Below, one piece after another: positions 1 to 8,081 of a stretch of 58,558 nucleotides of DNA. The notes under the pieces were generated by a model. It was not told the origin of the DNA. It did no database searches and was given only the letters and a program-made list of their open reading frames with translations. This stretch comes from JACQFK01 sp964619955. GTDB lineage: Bacteria > Planctomycetota > MHYJ01 > JACPRB01. The first letter of the stretch is position 1. Every line of letters begins with the position of its first letter. Both the position numbers and the translations under genes were made by a program. The stretch covers positions 1-58,558 of the forward strand of contig CAZUJF010000035.1 in assembly GCA_964619955.1 (NCBI GenBank), read 5' to 3'.

Positions 1-299
1 GTCGCGTGGTTCGGGTCCTTCGAGTGCAGCGAGCGGATCAGCGAGACGGACTTCATCTGCCGCGCCAGGCGCGGGAAGCCCTCGCTGATGCGGATCTCCG
101 GGGCGGCGGTTTCGATCTCGCGGAAGGGCGTCAGCCCCGCCTTGAGGTCGAACGTGTCGACCTGGCTGGGCGCGCCCTGAAGCCAGAGCAGGATGCAGGA
201 CTTCGGCCTCGACGCGGTCTTTCCCTGCTGAGCGAGCAGACTGAGGCCACCCCCGAGGCTCAGGCGCACGAACTCGCGACGGCTGTACTCAGGGAACAA
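1..299 (-). CDS. DUF1501 family exported protein, N-terminal part (cut by window edge)
   Basis: This frame runs off the left edge of the window and has about 99 codons visible. The protein begins MFPEYSRREFVRLSLGGG, a twin-arginine-like signal (SRREF followed by a Gly/Leu-rich stretch). It continues with SCILLWLQGAPSQVDTFD, the typical opening of DUF1501 proteins, which have a sulfatase/alkaline-phosphatase-like fold and abound in Planctomycetota. The start is a TTG preceded by GCGGAG at about 7 nt, and it overlaps the end of the upstream DUF1549 gene by 11 bp, so the two are translationally coupled. DUF1501 and DUF1549/DUF1553 genes are commonly paired; their substrate is not established. 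The family call is firm, but the TTG start is inferred. Confidence 0.8.
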   Translation of the reverse strand, partial: MFPEYSRREFVRLSLGGGLSLLAQQGKTASRPKSCILLWLQGAPSQVDTFDLKAGLTPFREIETAAPEIRISEGFPRLARQMKSVSLIRSLHSKDPNHA

Positions 300-1554
300 G
301 CACGAACTCCGCAGAATTCACCAGGGCCCAGAAAACGTCCTCGTAGTCGTCGTCGGTTTTCGCCGCGAAGGTCTCCTTCTCGGACGCCGAGGGCGGCCGC
401 CCGATCACCGTGAGAAAGAGCTCCTCGAGGCGGTCGGCCGCGCGGACCTTCCGCCCCAGCACCTTTCGCAGCGTCCCCCAGGCGGTGGAGTAGTAGGCGG
501 CGACCTTCTGGTTGTTCATGAACTTGAGGGCGAGCCGCACGGTCCCCGCCGGGCGGACCTCCTCGGGACTCTGTCCGCGGGGCAGCAGCATGTCACGGGC
601 CCACTTGTGGAAGAAGAGCCGCAGCACCTCCTCGTCCTTGAACGCCGGCATGACCTTGTCGCTCTTCATCGCCTTCTCCTCCATGAGCTTGTGGGCTTCG
701 CGGAGGTCGAAGACGGAAGCGAACGCGTTCATGAACTGGACGGGATTCATGGTCTTCAGCGTGCCGAGGCGGGCGCGGTACTCGGGACGGGATACGATGG
801 CGCGGAGCAGGTCCGCGGGCGTCTCCGCCGCTTCAAGCTCCGGGGGATGCCCCTCCCGGCCCATCAGGAGTTTCCAGTAGCGCTCCGCGAGCGCCCGGCT
901 GGGATCGATGAAATCCGCAAGCGCCTCCAGCGGCGCTTGTCCCTCCCCGGGCGGGCGGCCGTCCGTAAAGCGGGGCGGCACGCGCAATTCCCCGAGATGA
1001 TCCCGGATGCCCCCGCGGCCCGTCCCGAAGAACGCCACGAAACCCCAGAAGGCCTCCTGCGTGAGGTCTTTCGTCGGATGGTCGTGGCACTGCGCGCAGC
1101 GGAGGTCGCGTCCGAGGAACAGCTTTGCGTTCAGGAGGGCCAGGGCGACGGGAGGCTCGCCGCCGGGCAGATGCTTCTTCGCGAAATTCCCCGCGGGGCC
1201 TTCGCGGAGGACGAGTTCGCGCACGCTCCCCCGGAGCGTCCTGTGGAAGGAGGCTTTGAGCCACGCGTGCAGCTCGCCCGCCTTGAAGCGGTAGAAGTCG
1301 GAGTTGATGAAGTCCCAGTCAAGCAGCCACTGCATCCAGAGATCCGCGTGATAGAGGGCGGCGTCCGGGGAGGCGAGCAGCTCCTCGACTTTCTTCGCAC
1401 GGTCCTTCGATTTGACGAAGGCGCGTTGTTCGTCGGGCGTGGGCAGGCGTCCCGCCAGATCCAGCGTGAGGCGCCGGCCGAGGGCGTGGAGCTCCGCCTC
1501 CTCCTGGGGCGCGAGCCCCAGCAGCGCTGCGGCAAGGATACCGGCGGTCAACAT
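289..1554 (-). CDS. DUF1549-type planctomycete protein with c-type heme motif
   Basis: 421 aa. A short hydrophobic N-terminus (MLTAGILAAALLGLA) looks like a signal peptide. The LTLDLAGRLPTPDEQRAF segment at residues 29-46 is the hallmark start of the DUF1549 domain. CAQCH at residues 153-157 is a CxxCH heme-binding motif, followed by DHP as is usual in the family. The C-terminal half resembles a shortened DUF1553 region (MNPVQFMNAFASVF). Family members are often 700-1100 aa with an N-terminal cytochrome domain, so this is a compact form. It is coupled to the downstream DUF1501 gene. The role is unknown; periplasmic redox or polymer degradation is often suggested for the pair, and that is inference. 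Confidence 0.8.
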   Translation of the reverse strand: MLTAGILAAALLGLAPQEEAELHALGRRLTLDLAGRLPTPDEQRAFVKSKDRAKKVEELLASPDAALYHADLWMQWLLDWDFINSDFYRFKAGELHAWLKASFHRTLRGSVRELVLREGPAGNFAKKHLPGGEPPVALALLNAKLFLGRDLRCAQCHDHPTKDLTQEAFWGFVAFFGTGRGGIRDHLGELRVPPRFTDGRPPGEGQAPLEALADFIDPSRALAERYWKLLMGREGHPPELEAAETPADLLRAIVSRPEYRARLGTLKTMNPVQFMNAFASVFDLREAHKLMEEKAMKSDKVMPAFKDEEVLRLFFHKWARDMLLPRGQSPEEVRPAGTVRLALKFMNNQKVAAYYSTAWGTLRKVLGRKVRAADRLEELFLTVIGRPPSASEKETFAAKTDDDYEDVFWALVNSAEFVLVP

Positions 1555-1561
1555 AAGTCCC

Positions 1562-1567
1562 TATACT
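1562..1567 (+). promoter_or_regulatory. Candidate -10 box (TATACT) for a leaderless GTG start
   Basis: TATACT ends 6 nt before the GTG start at 1574. Transcription would begin at or next to the start codon, and no Shine-Dalgarno is visible. No convincing -35 box is seen. It belongs to the recurring leaderless pattern in this window. Confidence 0.4.
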
Positions 1568-1573
1568 AGCGAC

Positions 1574-2167
1574 GTGCCCTTCGCCCACATCTACGTCAAA
1601 GCCCCCCAAGATCGCGTGATCGAGGCGGCCGAGCGCCACCTGGTCGGGCGGAAGTTCACGCGCTTCCCCATGAGCTCCGACCGGCATCCGACGCGCATGA
1701 AGGAGATCCGGGAGGACAAGCTCCGGCTCTTCTGGATCTCGCCGCAGACGGGGCCCTGGACGGGCGTTTTCGAATTCCGCTACTACTCGAACGACGCGCG
1801 GGACCGCTGGGGGATGTCGGACGAGCATCTCGCGATCGCGCTGTCGAAGGAGCTCGGCGAGGTCTGGCGCCTGGAGGTGACGGACAACGCGGGCTTCTGG
1901 CTGTATGCGCAGTACATCGGCGGCGAGGAGAAGCAGGGCAAGGCCTACCACGATTCGCCCGGGAACCGGACGGCGGACCGCTCGCATCCGCGCTACGAGC
2001 TGAACCACATCATCGACCGGGAGAAATTCACCAACATCGGCCTGGGCTACGAGCACATCCCGGGCCCGCAGGTGCATCCGATCGAAAACGTCACGATGGA
2101 TCCCCGGGGCATCGAGGGGCTGGACCACTTCGTCCACCTGGCGTTCGAAAAGGGCGAGCCTTCCTAA
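1574..2167 (+). CDS. Conserved hypothetical protein
   Basis: 197 aa, beginning VPFAHIYVKAPQDRVIEAAERHL with GTG as first codon. The GTG was chosen because the conserved-looking sequence starts there, the upstream part of the frame is antisense to the DUF1549 gene, and a -10-like TATACT lies just upstream. The protein is soluble, has no signal peptide, and is rich in aromatic residues and charged turns. No catalytic motif was recognised. The stop overlaps the next ATG (TAATG), so it forms an operon with the small membrane protein downstream. The function is unknown. Confidence 0.65.
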   Translation: MPFAHIYVKAPQDRVIEAAERHLVGRKFTRFPMSSDRHPTRMKEIREDKLRLFWISPQTGPWTGVFEFRYYSNDARDRWGMSDEHLAIALSKELGEVWRLEVTDNAGFWLYAQYIGGEEKQGKAYHDSPGNRTADRSHPRYELNHIIDREKFTNIGLGYEHIPGPQVHPIENVTMDPRGIEGLDHFVHLAFEKGEPS

Positions 2168-2496
2168 TGGAAGTCTTGGGCCCCGTGCTCTTTTTCCTGG
2201 GCTGTCTGGCCCTTGTCGGCGGAACGTTCTGGTGGACTTATAAAGCCGGTGAGGCCAGCATCCGGGCCTGGGCAAAACGGGAAGGCTGGACTCTGGAACG
2301 CTGCGAATGGATCCCCTTCAACGACGGCCCGTTCAAAGTCCACGCCCGGGGCAAACAAGTCTGGACGATTCGAGCCCGGGATCAGGCGGGGGATATCCGG
2401 GAGGGGTGGGCCTTGTCCGCCAATCCGCTGTCCTGGGATCCGGCCGGCCAGGTCGAGGTCGCCTGGTGTGAGCCGGGGGCCTCGGCGTTCCGCTGA
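2167..2496 (+). CDS. Small single-pass membrane protein, hypothetical
   Basis: 109 aa. Residues 4-26 (LGPVLFFLGCLALVGGTFWW and following) form one transmembrane helix or uncleaved signal anchor, followed by a Trp-rich, moderately basic soluble part. The ATG overlaps the stop of the preceding gene by one base, which implies translational coupling. The frame ends just before a heptamer-repeat stretch. No family was recognised. Confidence 0.55.
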   Translation: MEVLGPVLFFLGCLALVGGTFWWTYKAGEASIRAWAKREGWTLERCEWIPFNDGPFKVHARGKQVWTIRARDQAGDIREGWALSANPLSWDPAGQVEVAWCEPGASAFR

Positions 2497-2498
2497 CC

Positions 2499-2540
2499 GT
2501 CTACCGTCCGCTCTTCCCAGCTACCAGCTACCAACTACCG
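2499..2540 (-). repeat. Degenerate heptamer tandem repeat (GGTAGCT type)
   Basis: Read on the minus strand, the segment contains GGTAGTT, GGTAGCT, GGTAGCT and GGGAAGA in perfect 7-nt register, then after 6 nt another GGTAGAC. It fills the gap between the 3' ends of two convergent genes. Similar units occur at 13597-13631 and 56099-56126. Confidence 0.6.
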
Positions 2541-2543
2541 TCC

Positions 2544-3104
2544 CTACACTTCCATCACTTCGTGGGTCTTCTTGTCGACGGCGTCCTGGGCCTTGGCTTC
2601 CCACTCCTTCGTGAGGCGGTCGATCTCCTCCGTGGTGCGCTTGGCTTCGTCCTCGGAGATCGTCTTGTCCTTCTCCTCGTTGTGGGCGTGGGTGTTGGCG
2701 TCGCGGCGGATGTTGCGGATGGCGACCTTGGCCTTCTCGCCCTGTTCCTTCACGAGCTTGGCCATCTGCTTGCGGCGCTCCTCGGAGAGCGAGGGTACCG
2801 CGAGGCGGACGATCTTGCCGTCGGTCTGCGGGGTCAGGCCCACCTCGGACTTCTGGATGGCCTTCACGATCCCCTCGATCGCGCCCGGGTCGAAGGGCTT
2901 CACCATGATCATGCGCGGCTCGGGGACCGTGATCGAAGCGAGCGCCTTGAGCGCGGTCGGGGCGCCGTAATAGTCGACCTTGATGCCGTCCACCAGCGCG
3001 GCGGTGGCGCGTCCGGTGCGGACGCCGCGGAGCTCGCCCTGGAGCACGCCGACGGCCTTCTCCATCTTGTCCTCGGCCTCGAGGACGATGTCGTCGTAGG
3101 GCAT
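2544..3104 (-). CDS. frr: Ribosome recycling factor
   Basis: 186 aa, the usual length for RRF, which splits post-termination ribosomes together with EF-G. The start MPYDDIVLEAEDKMEKAV, the GVRTGRA motif near residue 28 and the KEQGEKAKVAIRNIRRDAN stretch are characteristic. The ATG at 3104 has a strong GGGAGGAG ribosome-binding site and lies 2 nt after the pyrH stop codon. The longer open frame upstream of this ATG is only the pyrH region read out of frame. It is the last gene of the rpsB-tsf-pyrH-frr operon, the classic bacterial order. Confidence 0.97.
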   Translation of the reverse strand: MPYDDIVLEAEDKMEKAVGVLQGELRGVRTGRATAALVDGIKVDYYGAPTALKALASITVPEPRMIMVKPFDPGAIEGIVKAIQKSEVGLTPQTDGKIVRLAVPSLSEERRKQMAKLVKEQGEKAKVAIRNIRRDANTHAHNEEKDKTISEDEAKRTTEEIDRLTKEWEAKAQDAVDKKTHEVMEV

Positions 3105-3106
3105 GT

Positions 3107-3853
3107 CTAGCTCCTCCCCTTCTTCGAGACGGCCGTCTCCTCCTGGATCAGCGTTCCGATCGATCCGCCGCGCACCGCCTTGACGATGTTGCCGGCGCGG
3201 CGCAGGTTGAACACGATGATGGGCAGCTGGTTCTCCATGCACATCGAGATGGCGGTGACGTCCATCACGCCGAGGCGCTGGTTGAGGCAGTCGAGGTAGC
3301 TGAGGCGCTCGAAGCGCTTCGCCTTGGGGTTCTTGTGCGGATCGCTGTCGTAGACGCCGTCGACCTTGGAGGCCTTCAGCAGCACGTCGCAGCCGAGCTC
3401 GGTGGCGCGCAGCGCGGCGGCGGTGTCGGTGGTGAAATGCGGGTTGCCGGTGCCCGCCGCCAGGATGCAGATCCGGTTCTTCTCGAGGTGCCGGATGGCG
3501 CGGCGGCGGATGTAGGGCTCCGCGACGGAGTGGACGGACAGCGCGGAGAGCACCCGCGTGTTCATGTGCAGGTGCTCCATGACGTCCTGCAGCGCGAGGG
3601 CGTTGATGACCGTCGCGAGCATGCCCATGGAGTCGCCGGTGGCCTGGTCGATGCCGTGGCGGGCGATCTCGCCGCCGCGGATGATGTTGCCGCCGCCCAC
3701 GACGATGGCGACCTGGGTGCCGAGGGAGATCGCCTCCTTGATCTGGAGGGCGATGGACTTGACCTCGTCGATGTCGATGCCGGGGGTCCCCTCCTTACAA
3801 AACGCCTCCCCGCTGATCTTCAGCAGGACGCGCCTGTACTTGGGGGCGGGCAT
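3107..3853 (-). CDS. pyrH: UMP kinase
   Basis: 248 aa amino-acid-kinase-fold enzyme that phosphorylates UMP to UDP. LLKISGEAF near the N-terminus and VVGGGNIIRG are the nucleotide-binding glycine loops, and LLKASKVDGVYDSDP is the conserved C-terminal motif. The chosen start MPAPKYRRVLLKISG lies 8 nt after the tsf stop, behind a weak GGAAGTGGGG. Upstream in-frame residues come from the tsf end and are not part of the enzyme. It sits third in the translation operon. Confidence 0.97.
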   Translation of the reverse strand: MPAPKYRRVLLKISGEAFCKEGTPGIDIDEVKSIALQIKEAISLGTQVAIVVGGGNIIRGGEIARHGIDQATGDSMGMLATVINALALQDVMEHLHMNTRVLSALSVHSVAEPYIRRRAIRHLEKNRICILAAGTGNPHFTTDTAAALRATELGCDVLLKASKVDGVYDSDPHKNPKAKRFERLSYLDCLNQRLGVMDVTAISMCMENQLPIIVFNLRRAGNIVKAVRGGSIGTLIQEETAVSKKGRS

Positions 3854-3861
3854 GGCGTCGG

Positions 3862-4476
3862 CTACTGCCCCACTTCCATGCGTGAGAAGCGGCGCACGAC
3901 GAGGTTTTCCTTGAGGCGGGCGACCTTCGACTTGAGGAAGTCGCCGTAGGTCCCCTTGAACTTCTCTTCCTTGGCGAAGGGCATGTGGAGCAGGCACTTC
4001 TGGGAATAGACGTTCTTCTCGAGCTTGCCTTCGACGATCTTGGCGACGATCTCGGGCGGCTTGCCCTTGGCCTCCGCCGTGTACTTGGCGCGCTCGGCCT
4101 CGACCACGTCCGCGGGAACCTGCTCCTTCGACACGTACGCGGGGTTGAACGCCACCACCGCGAGCGTGAGCTCCTTGAGCAGGTCCTGGAAGTCCTCGTT
4201 CTTGGCGACGAAGTCGGTCTCGCAGTTGAGCTCGACCAGCGCGGCGACCTTGCCGGTCGTGTGCATGTAGACGCCGACGCGGCCTTCCTTGGGGCCGCCC
4301 TTTTCGGACGCCTTGGCGGCGATGTTGTCCGCCTTCTCGAGGCCCCGCTTCTTGAGGATCTCCTTGGCCTTGGCGCTGTCGCCGGCGGCCTCCTCGAGGG
4401 CCTTCTTGCAGTCCATCATGCCCGCGCCCGTCTCCAGGCGGAGCGTATTGACCATTTTCGCGTCGATGTTCGCCAT
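3862..4476 (-). CDS. tsf: Translation elongation factor Ts, short form
   Basis: 204 aa nucleotide-exchange factor for EF-Tu. The N-terminal UBA-like region and TGAGMMDCKKAL (EF-Ts signature 1) are clear, followed by the core with ELNCETDFVAKNEDF. The protein is much shorter than the E. coli form (about 283 aa) and close to compact forms such as that of Thermus, because it has a single core subdomain. It lies between rpsB and pyrH with 29-nt and 8-nt gaps. Confidence 0.97.
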   Translation of the reverse strand: MANIDAKMVNTLRLETGAGMMDCKKALEEAAGDSAKAKEILKKRGLEKADNIAAKASEKGGPKEGRVGVYMHTTGKVAALVELNCETDFVAKNEDFQDLLKELTLAVVAFNPAYVSKEQVPADVVEAERAKYTAEAKGKPPEIVAKIVEGKLEKNVYSQKCLLHMPFAKEEKFKGTYGDFLKSKVARLKENLVVRRFSRMEVGQ

Positions 4477-4505
4477 GCTTCCCTACCCTGGTACCGAGTT
4501 CGAGC

Positions 4506-5411
4506 CTAACCGTTGGCGGGCGCCGCGGGCGCTGCAGGCGCCGCGGGAGCCGGGGCCGCCGGACGAGGGGCCATGGGGCCGCGGAAACCGCCGCGATCCC
4601 CGCCCACCGTCGCGCGACGCGGACGGCCGCCCTTGCCGATGTTGACCGCGCCGGCCTTCTCGGGAATCGAGATGGAGACGGCGCCGGCCTTCGAGATGTC
4701 CTCGGCCTTGGGCACGCCCACGGGGTGGGCGCGGCCCTCGAGGATCGCGTCGGCCAGCTTGGTCACGACGATCTGGACGACCTTCATGGAATCGTCGTTG
4801 CCCGGGATGGGGATGTCGATCTGGTCGGGGTCCCCGTCCGAGTCGATCAGCGCCACGGTGGCGGCGTTGATCTTGTTCGCCTCGGCGACCGCGATGGACT
4901 CCAGCTGGGGGTCGATGAGGATCAGGGCCGTCGGCAGACGGTCCATGTTCCGGAGACCGTCGAGGTTCCGGAGCAGCTTGCGCCGCTCGCGGTTGATGGC
5001 CGACTGCTCCTTCTTGGAGTAGCGGTTGATCGTGCCGTCCGCGACCCAGCGCTCGATCTCCTTGAGGCGGTTGAGCCGGGCGCGGATGGTCTCGTAGTTG
5101 GTCAGGGTGCCGCCGAGCCAGCGCTCGGAGACGTAGGGCATGCCGCAGCGCAGGGCCTCGGTCTTGACGACCGCGCCGGCCTGGCGCTTGGTGCCCACGA
5201 AGAGGATGAGCTCGCCCCGGGCCGCCAGCTGCTTCATGAAGTGCCACGCCTTCACCAGGCCCTTGATGGTCTGGCGCACATCGATGATGTGGATGAGGCT
5301 CTTCTTGGCGTGGATGTAGGGCTTCATCTTGGGGTTCCAGCGGCTCACCTTGTGGCCGTAATGGGCCCCGGACGTCAGCAGCTCGCGAGCGGTAATCGAC
5401 AGCGAAGCCAT
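4506..5411 (-). CDS. rpsB: 30S ribosomal protein S2 with Ala/Pro tail
   Basis: 301 aa. The S2 core (LTSGAHYGHKVSRWNPKMKPYIH at the start; RLPTALILIDPQLESIAVAEANK later) is complete. Beyond the usual end at about residue 240 is a low-complexity tail rich in Ala, Pro, Gly and Arg. The ATG at 5411 has a good GGAGGAG site. The longer open frame upstream is rejected because a sigma70-like promoter (5494-5522) and the leader lie in it. It is the first gene of the rpsB-tsf-pyrH-frr operon. Confidence 0.96.
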   Translation of the reverse strand: MASLSITARELLTSGAHYGHKVSRWNPKMKPYIHAKKSLIHIIDVRQTIKGLVKAWHFMKQLAARGELILFVGTKRQAGAVVKTEALRCGMPYVSERWLGGTLTNYETIRARLNRLKEIERWVADGTINRYSKKEQSAINRERRKLLRNLDGLRNMDRLPTALILIDPQLESIAVAEANKINAATVALIDSDGDPDQIDIPIPGNDDSMKVVQIVVTKLADAILEGRAHPVGVPKAEDISKAGAVSISIPEKAGAVNIGKGGRPRRATVGGDRGGFRGPMAPRPAAPAPAAPAAPAAPANG

Positions 5412-5493
5412 CAGCTCCTCCGAAAGCGGCAGCCGGCGCGGGCCGGACCGCCGAAATTCTGCAATCCCTACGGGGACTGCGACAAGGGAGGAA

Positions 5494-5522
5494 ACTCTAG
5501 CGGAAGCCCCGGGGGGAGTCAA
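5494..5522 (-). promoter_or_regulatory. Sigma70-type promoter of the rpsB operon
   Basis: On the minus strand TTGACT (5517-5522) and TAGAGT (5494-5499) are separated by 17 bp. The predicted start is near 5487, leaving a leader of about 75 nt before rpsB that contains GC-rich inverted segments and may hold autoregulatory structure; none was identified with confidence. Confidence 0.65.
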
Positions 5523-5537
5523 TAAGAAATACCGGGA

Positions 5538-6578
5538 TCAGCGCTTGGGGGCGGGGGCCGGCGCCGGGAGGGCACGGTATTTGCGAAGGAGTTCGAGCAC
5601 CCGCCCCATGTCCTGCGCGACGGGGGCCGAATACTCGACAAGTTCCCCCGTGCCCGGGTGGGTGAACGCGATCCAGTAGGCGTGCAGGGCCTGCCGCATG
5701 ATGAGCGGCTCCTTCGGATCGGCGACCGCGGGGTCGCTCTCCGCGCCCAGGTCGCGCAGGAAGAGGGCGTCGCGGCGGCCGTAGGAGGAGTCGGCGATGC
5801 AGGGATGGCCGATCGAGGCCATGTGGACGCGGATCTGGTGCGTCCGTCCGGTCTTGGGCCAGACCTCGACGTACGTGAAGCCCTTGAAGCGCTCGATCAC
5901 CCGGTAGAAGCTCGTGGCCGGCTTGCCCTGGCCCTTCTTCACGACCGCCATCTTCTCGAACTGCTTCGGATGGGGGCCGATCTCCTTGTCGATGACGTCC
6001 TCGTCGAACGTCAGCTCGCCCTCGACGATCGTCCGGTAGGCCTTCTGCACCGTGCGGTCCTGGAACTGTTTCGTGATCTCGCCGTGCGCCTTGAGCGTCT
6101 TGGCGGCGATGATGACGCCGCTGGTGTCCTTGTCGATGCGGTGCACGATGCCGGGGCGGTAGACGTCGTCGGTCTCCGGCAGCGAGCCGCAGTGGTGCAG
6201 CAGCGCGTTGACGAGGGTGTCGTCCCAGTGCCCCGCGGCCGGGTGCACGACGAACTGCGGCGGCTTGTTGATGGCGAGGAGGTGCAGGTCCTCGTGGATG
6301 ATCTCGAGGGGGATGTCGCTGGCGACCACGTGGGGCTGGATGAGCTTCGGCATGTCGCAGACGATGCGGTCGCCCAGGTTGATCTCGTAGGCGGGTTTGG
6401 ACGTGTGCCCGTTGACGGTGATCATGCCGTCCTTGATGAGCTTCTGGACGAGCGTGCGGGAGTACTCCGGGATGCGCTTGTGGAGGTAGACGTCGAGGCG
6501 CTGGAGCGCGGCCTCCTTGTGGATCTCGAACTCCGTGCGTTCGACGCGCTCGTAATCGACGCGGACCGGCTTGACCAT
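5538..6578 (-). CDS. RluD-family 23S rRNA pseudouridine synthase
   Basis: 346 aa from the chosen start. Residues about 16-75 form an S4 RNA-binding domain (LDVYLHKRIPEYSRTLVQKLIKDG). The catalytic domain follows, with HRIDKDTSGV containing the catalytic Asp and TGRTHQIRVHMASIGHP near the C-terminus. It isomerises uridines in large-subunit rRNA. The start is uncertain: MVKPVRVDYERVER (6578) lacks a ribosome-binding site, and in-frame ATGs lie further upstream (6668 and 6716) but would add a Pro-rich segment overlapping the divergent promoter at 6627-6655. It lies immediately downstream of the rpsB promoter and in the same orientation. Confidence 0.88.
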   Translation of the reverse strand: MVKPVRVDYERVERTEFEIHKEAALQRLDVYLHKRIPEYSRTLVQKLIKDGMITVNGHTSKPAYEINLGDRIVCDMPKLIQPHVVASDIPLEIIHEDLHLLAINKPPQFVVHPAAGHWDDTLVNALLHHCGSLPETDDVYRPGIVHRIDKDTSGVIIAAKTLKAHGEITKQFQDRTVQKAYRTIVEGELTFDEDVIDKEIGPHPKQFEKMAVVKKGQGKPATSFYRVIERFKGFTYVEVWPKTGRTHQIRVHMASIGHPCIADSSYGRRDALFLRDLGAESDPAVADPKEPLIMRQALHAYWIAFTHPGTGELVEYSAPVAQDMGRVLELLRKYRALPAPAPAPKR

Positions 6579-6626
6579 CTGGGGTGGAGGGTACCGGGGC
6601 CGGGGCGCAGGGTCAATGCCATCCCC

Positions 6627-6655
6627 TTGCCTTTCCGATTCATTCGTCGTATACC
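6627..6655 (+). promoter_or_regulatory. Sigma70-type promoter for the small zinc-ribbon gene
   Basis: TTGCCT (6627-6632) and TATACC (6650-6655) have a 17-bp spacer. The expected start is near 6662, giving a leader of about 22 nt with a GAGAG purine stretch before the ATG at 6685. The GTATAC core is palindromic and might also serve the opposite strand. Confidence 0.5.
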
Positions 6656-6684
6656 GTGGGTCTTCCATTGCCGAGAGACGCGAT

Positions 6685-6945
6685 ATGATGCTCACCTGCG
6701 CGAAGTGCAGCCGCAAGCAGCCCCTCAGCGACGAGGACGTCGCCGCCTTCTACCCGCGCTTCTTCTGCTTCACCTGCGGGGCCAAGATCGCCTTCGACGT
6801 GAGCGAGGAGAAGGTGTTCGAACTCCGCCACTCGAACGACGTGAACCGCGCGCTCGCAAAAGCCGAGATCGCCGCGATGCCGGTCGAGGCCGTCCGCAAG
6901 GCGGTCAAGGCGGGCGGACCCGCGGCCGCGGCGAGCGACGGTTAG
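6685..6945 (+). CDS. Small zinc-ribbon protein
   Basis: 86 aa. Two CxxC knuckles (LTCAKC at the N-terminus and FCFTC about 23 residues later) make a probable zinc ribbon, followed by a helical charged part and an Ala/Gly tail. Tandem ATGs occur at 6685 and 6688; the first follows a weak GAGAG site. Such proteins are usually regulatory or adaptor proteins, but nothing here fixes the role. It is convergent with top6A, and a heptamer repeat separates their ends. Confidence 0.6.
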   Translation: MMLTCAKCSRKQPLSDEDVAAFYPRFFCFTCGAKIAFDVSEEKVFELRHSNDVNRALAKAEIAAMPVEAVRKAVKAGGPAAAASDG

Positions 6946-6964
6946 TCGATCGCGGTCCGTCCCC

Positions 6965-6992
6965 CTTTCGCCTGCCGCCTCCCGCCTTCTTA
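6965..6992 (-). repeat. Degenerate heptamer tandem repeat (GGCGNNA type)
   Basis: On the plus strand the units are CTTTCGC, CTGCCGC, CTCCCGC and a diverged CTTCTTA. On the minus strand they read as GGCGGGA, GGCGGCA and GGCGAAA with a 7-nt period. The element lies between convergent gene ends and its last unit overlaps the top6A stop codon. Confidence 0.5.
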
Positions 6993-8081
6993 GTCCAGCC
7001 AGTCCTTGTCCTTCAGCTTGCGCGGCAGGTAGTCCGTGGTCAGGTAGCGGAAATCCTTGTTGGCGAGCGCGTCCAGCTCGTACTTCAGCCCGCTCGCCAG
7101 CATGTGCTTGATCTCCTTCTGCCATTCCTTCTTCTGAAACCACGGATACGCCATCAGCTCCTTGGCGCGGGAGACGTCCTTGTCGTTGAGCTTGATGCCG
7201 ACGTTGCGCGGCAGCTTGTGCTTCTCCGGGTCGAAGCTCGACAGCCCGATGAACTTCGCGTCCGGGATCGCCATGCGCTGGCTCTCGAAGGCCAGGTTGA
7301 TCGAGCCCTGCTTGACCACCGAGTAGATGTAGTAGCCCCAGGGGTCGTTGTCGACCAGGACGTAGACCGGCAGCTTGTACTCGTCGTGGAGGCGGCGCGC
7401 GAAGCGGCGCACGCCGCGCGGCGGCTGTCCGTTGCCCGTCAGCAGCACGCAGTTGTGCTGTTTCCAGAATTTGTCCTCGGACATCCGGTTCCACTGCGTG
7501 CCCTTCTCCACCAGGAGGATGAAGTCCGCCGTGCACTTCTTGATCCGGATCTGCTCGGGTTCGACGATCGACGGCACCGCGTAGCCGCCCTTGCCGAGCT
7601 TGGCGCAGTCCACCGTGTCGCCGTCGTCCACCAGCACCAGGTTGCCCACCACCGTGCCGCGCCCCTCGGCGGCGACGTGCAGCTCCTCCCGGAGCGCCGC
7701 GAGCGTGACCTCCAGGTCCTCGATGATCGGGTCGCTCTCGTCCTGGCCGTCGAAGGTGTTCTCCGACGAGTCCCGCAGGGTGTGCTTGGTGCGGTAGTAG
7801 ATTTCGCGGAGCGAGGTGGAGAGGTCCTGCCGCTGCAGCTCCGCCAGCGCGTCGGCGACGAGCAGCGTCTGCATGAACTTCTTCGCCATGCCCAGGTTGA
7901 AGAAGGTCCGCTTGGTGGTCGCCGACTTCATCTCGATGATGCGCCGCTTCGGATTGAACTCGACGTTCGAGAGCGCGCGCACCGGGATGTCGAGAACGGG
8001 GTCCTTCCGCTTCTTCGCGGCCTCGATCACCAGGTCGGCCAGGCCGACCAGCCGCTCTTCAACGCTTTCCTTTGCGCCCAT
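6990..8081 (-). CDS. top6A: DNA topoisomerase VI subunit A (Spo11-like)
   Basis: 363 aa cleavage subunit of the type IIB topoisomerase. LREIYYRTKHTL carries the catalytic tyrosine of the winged-helix domain. The Toprim metal-binding parts are VEKGTQWNRM (the Glu) and VDNDPWGYYIY (the DxD). GIKLNDKDVSRAKELM is a typical later motif. A GTG at 8084 is possible, but the ATG at 8081 sits 7 nt behind AAGGAG. It overlaps the end of top6B by about 23 bp, so the two subunits are translationally coupled. Topo VI is standard in archaea and plants and rare in bacteria. Confidence 0.93.
   Translation of the reverse strand: MGAKESVEERLVGLADLVIEAAKKRKDPVLDIPVRALSNVEFNPKRRIIEMKSATTKRTFFNLGMAKKFMQTLLVADALAELQRQDLSTSLREIYYRTKHTLRDSSENTFDGQDESDPIIEDLEVTLAALREELHVAAEGRGTVVGNLVLVDDGDTVDCAKLGKGGYAVPSIVEPEQIRIKKCTADFILLVEKGTQWNRMSEDKFWKQHNCVLLTGNGQPPRGVRRFARRLHDEYKLPVYVLVDNDPWGYYIYSVVKQGSINLAFESQRMAIPDAKFIGLSSFDPEKHKLPRNVGIKLNDKDVSRAKELMAYPWFQKKEWQKEIKHMLASGLKYELDALANKDFRYLTTDYLPRKLKDKDWLD

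Noticed and set aside
6..413. 135-codon open frame on the plus strand at the left edge
   Set aside because: It is antisense to the DUF1501 start and the DUF1549 end, both of which are clear family members.
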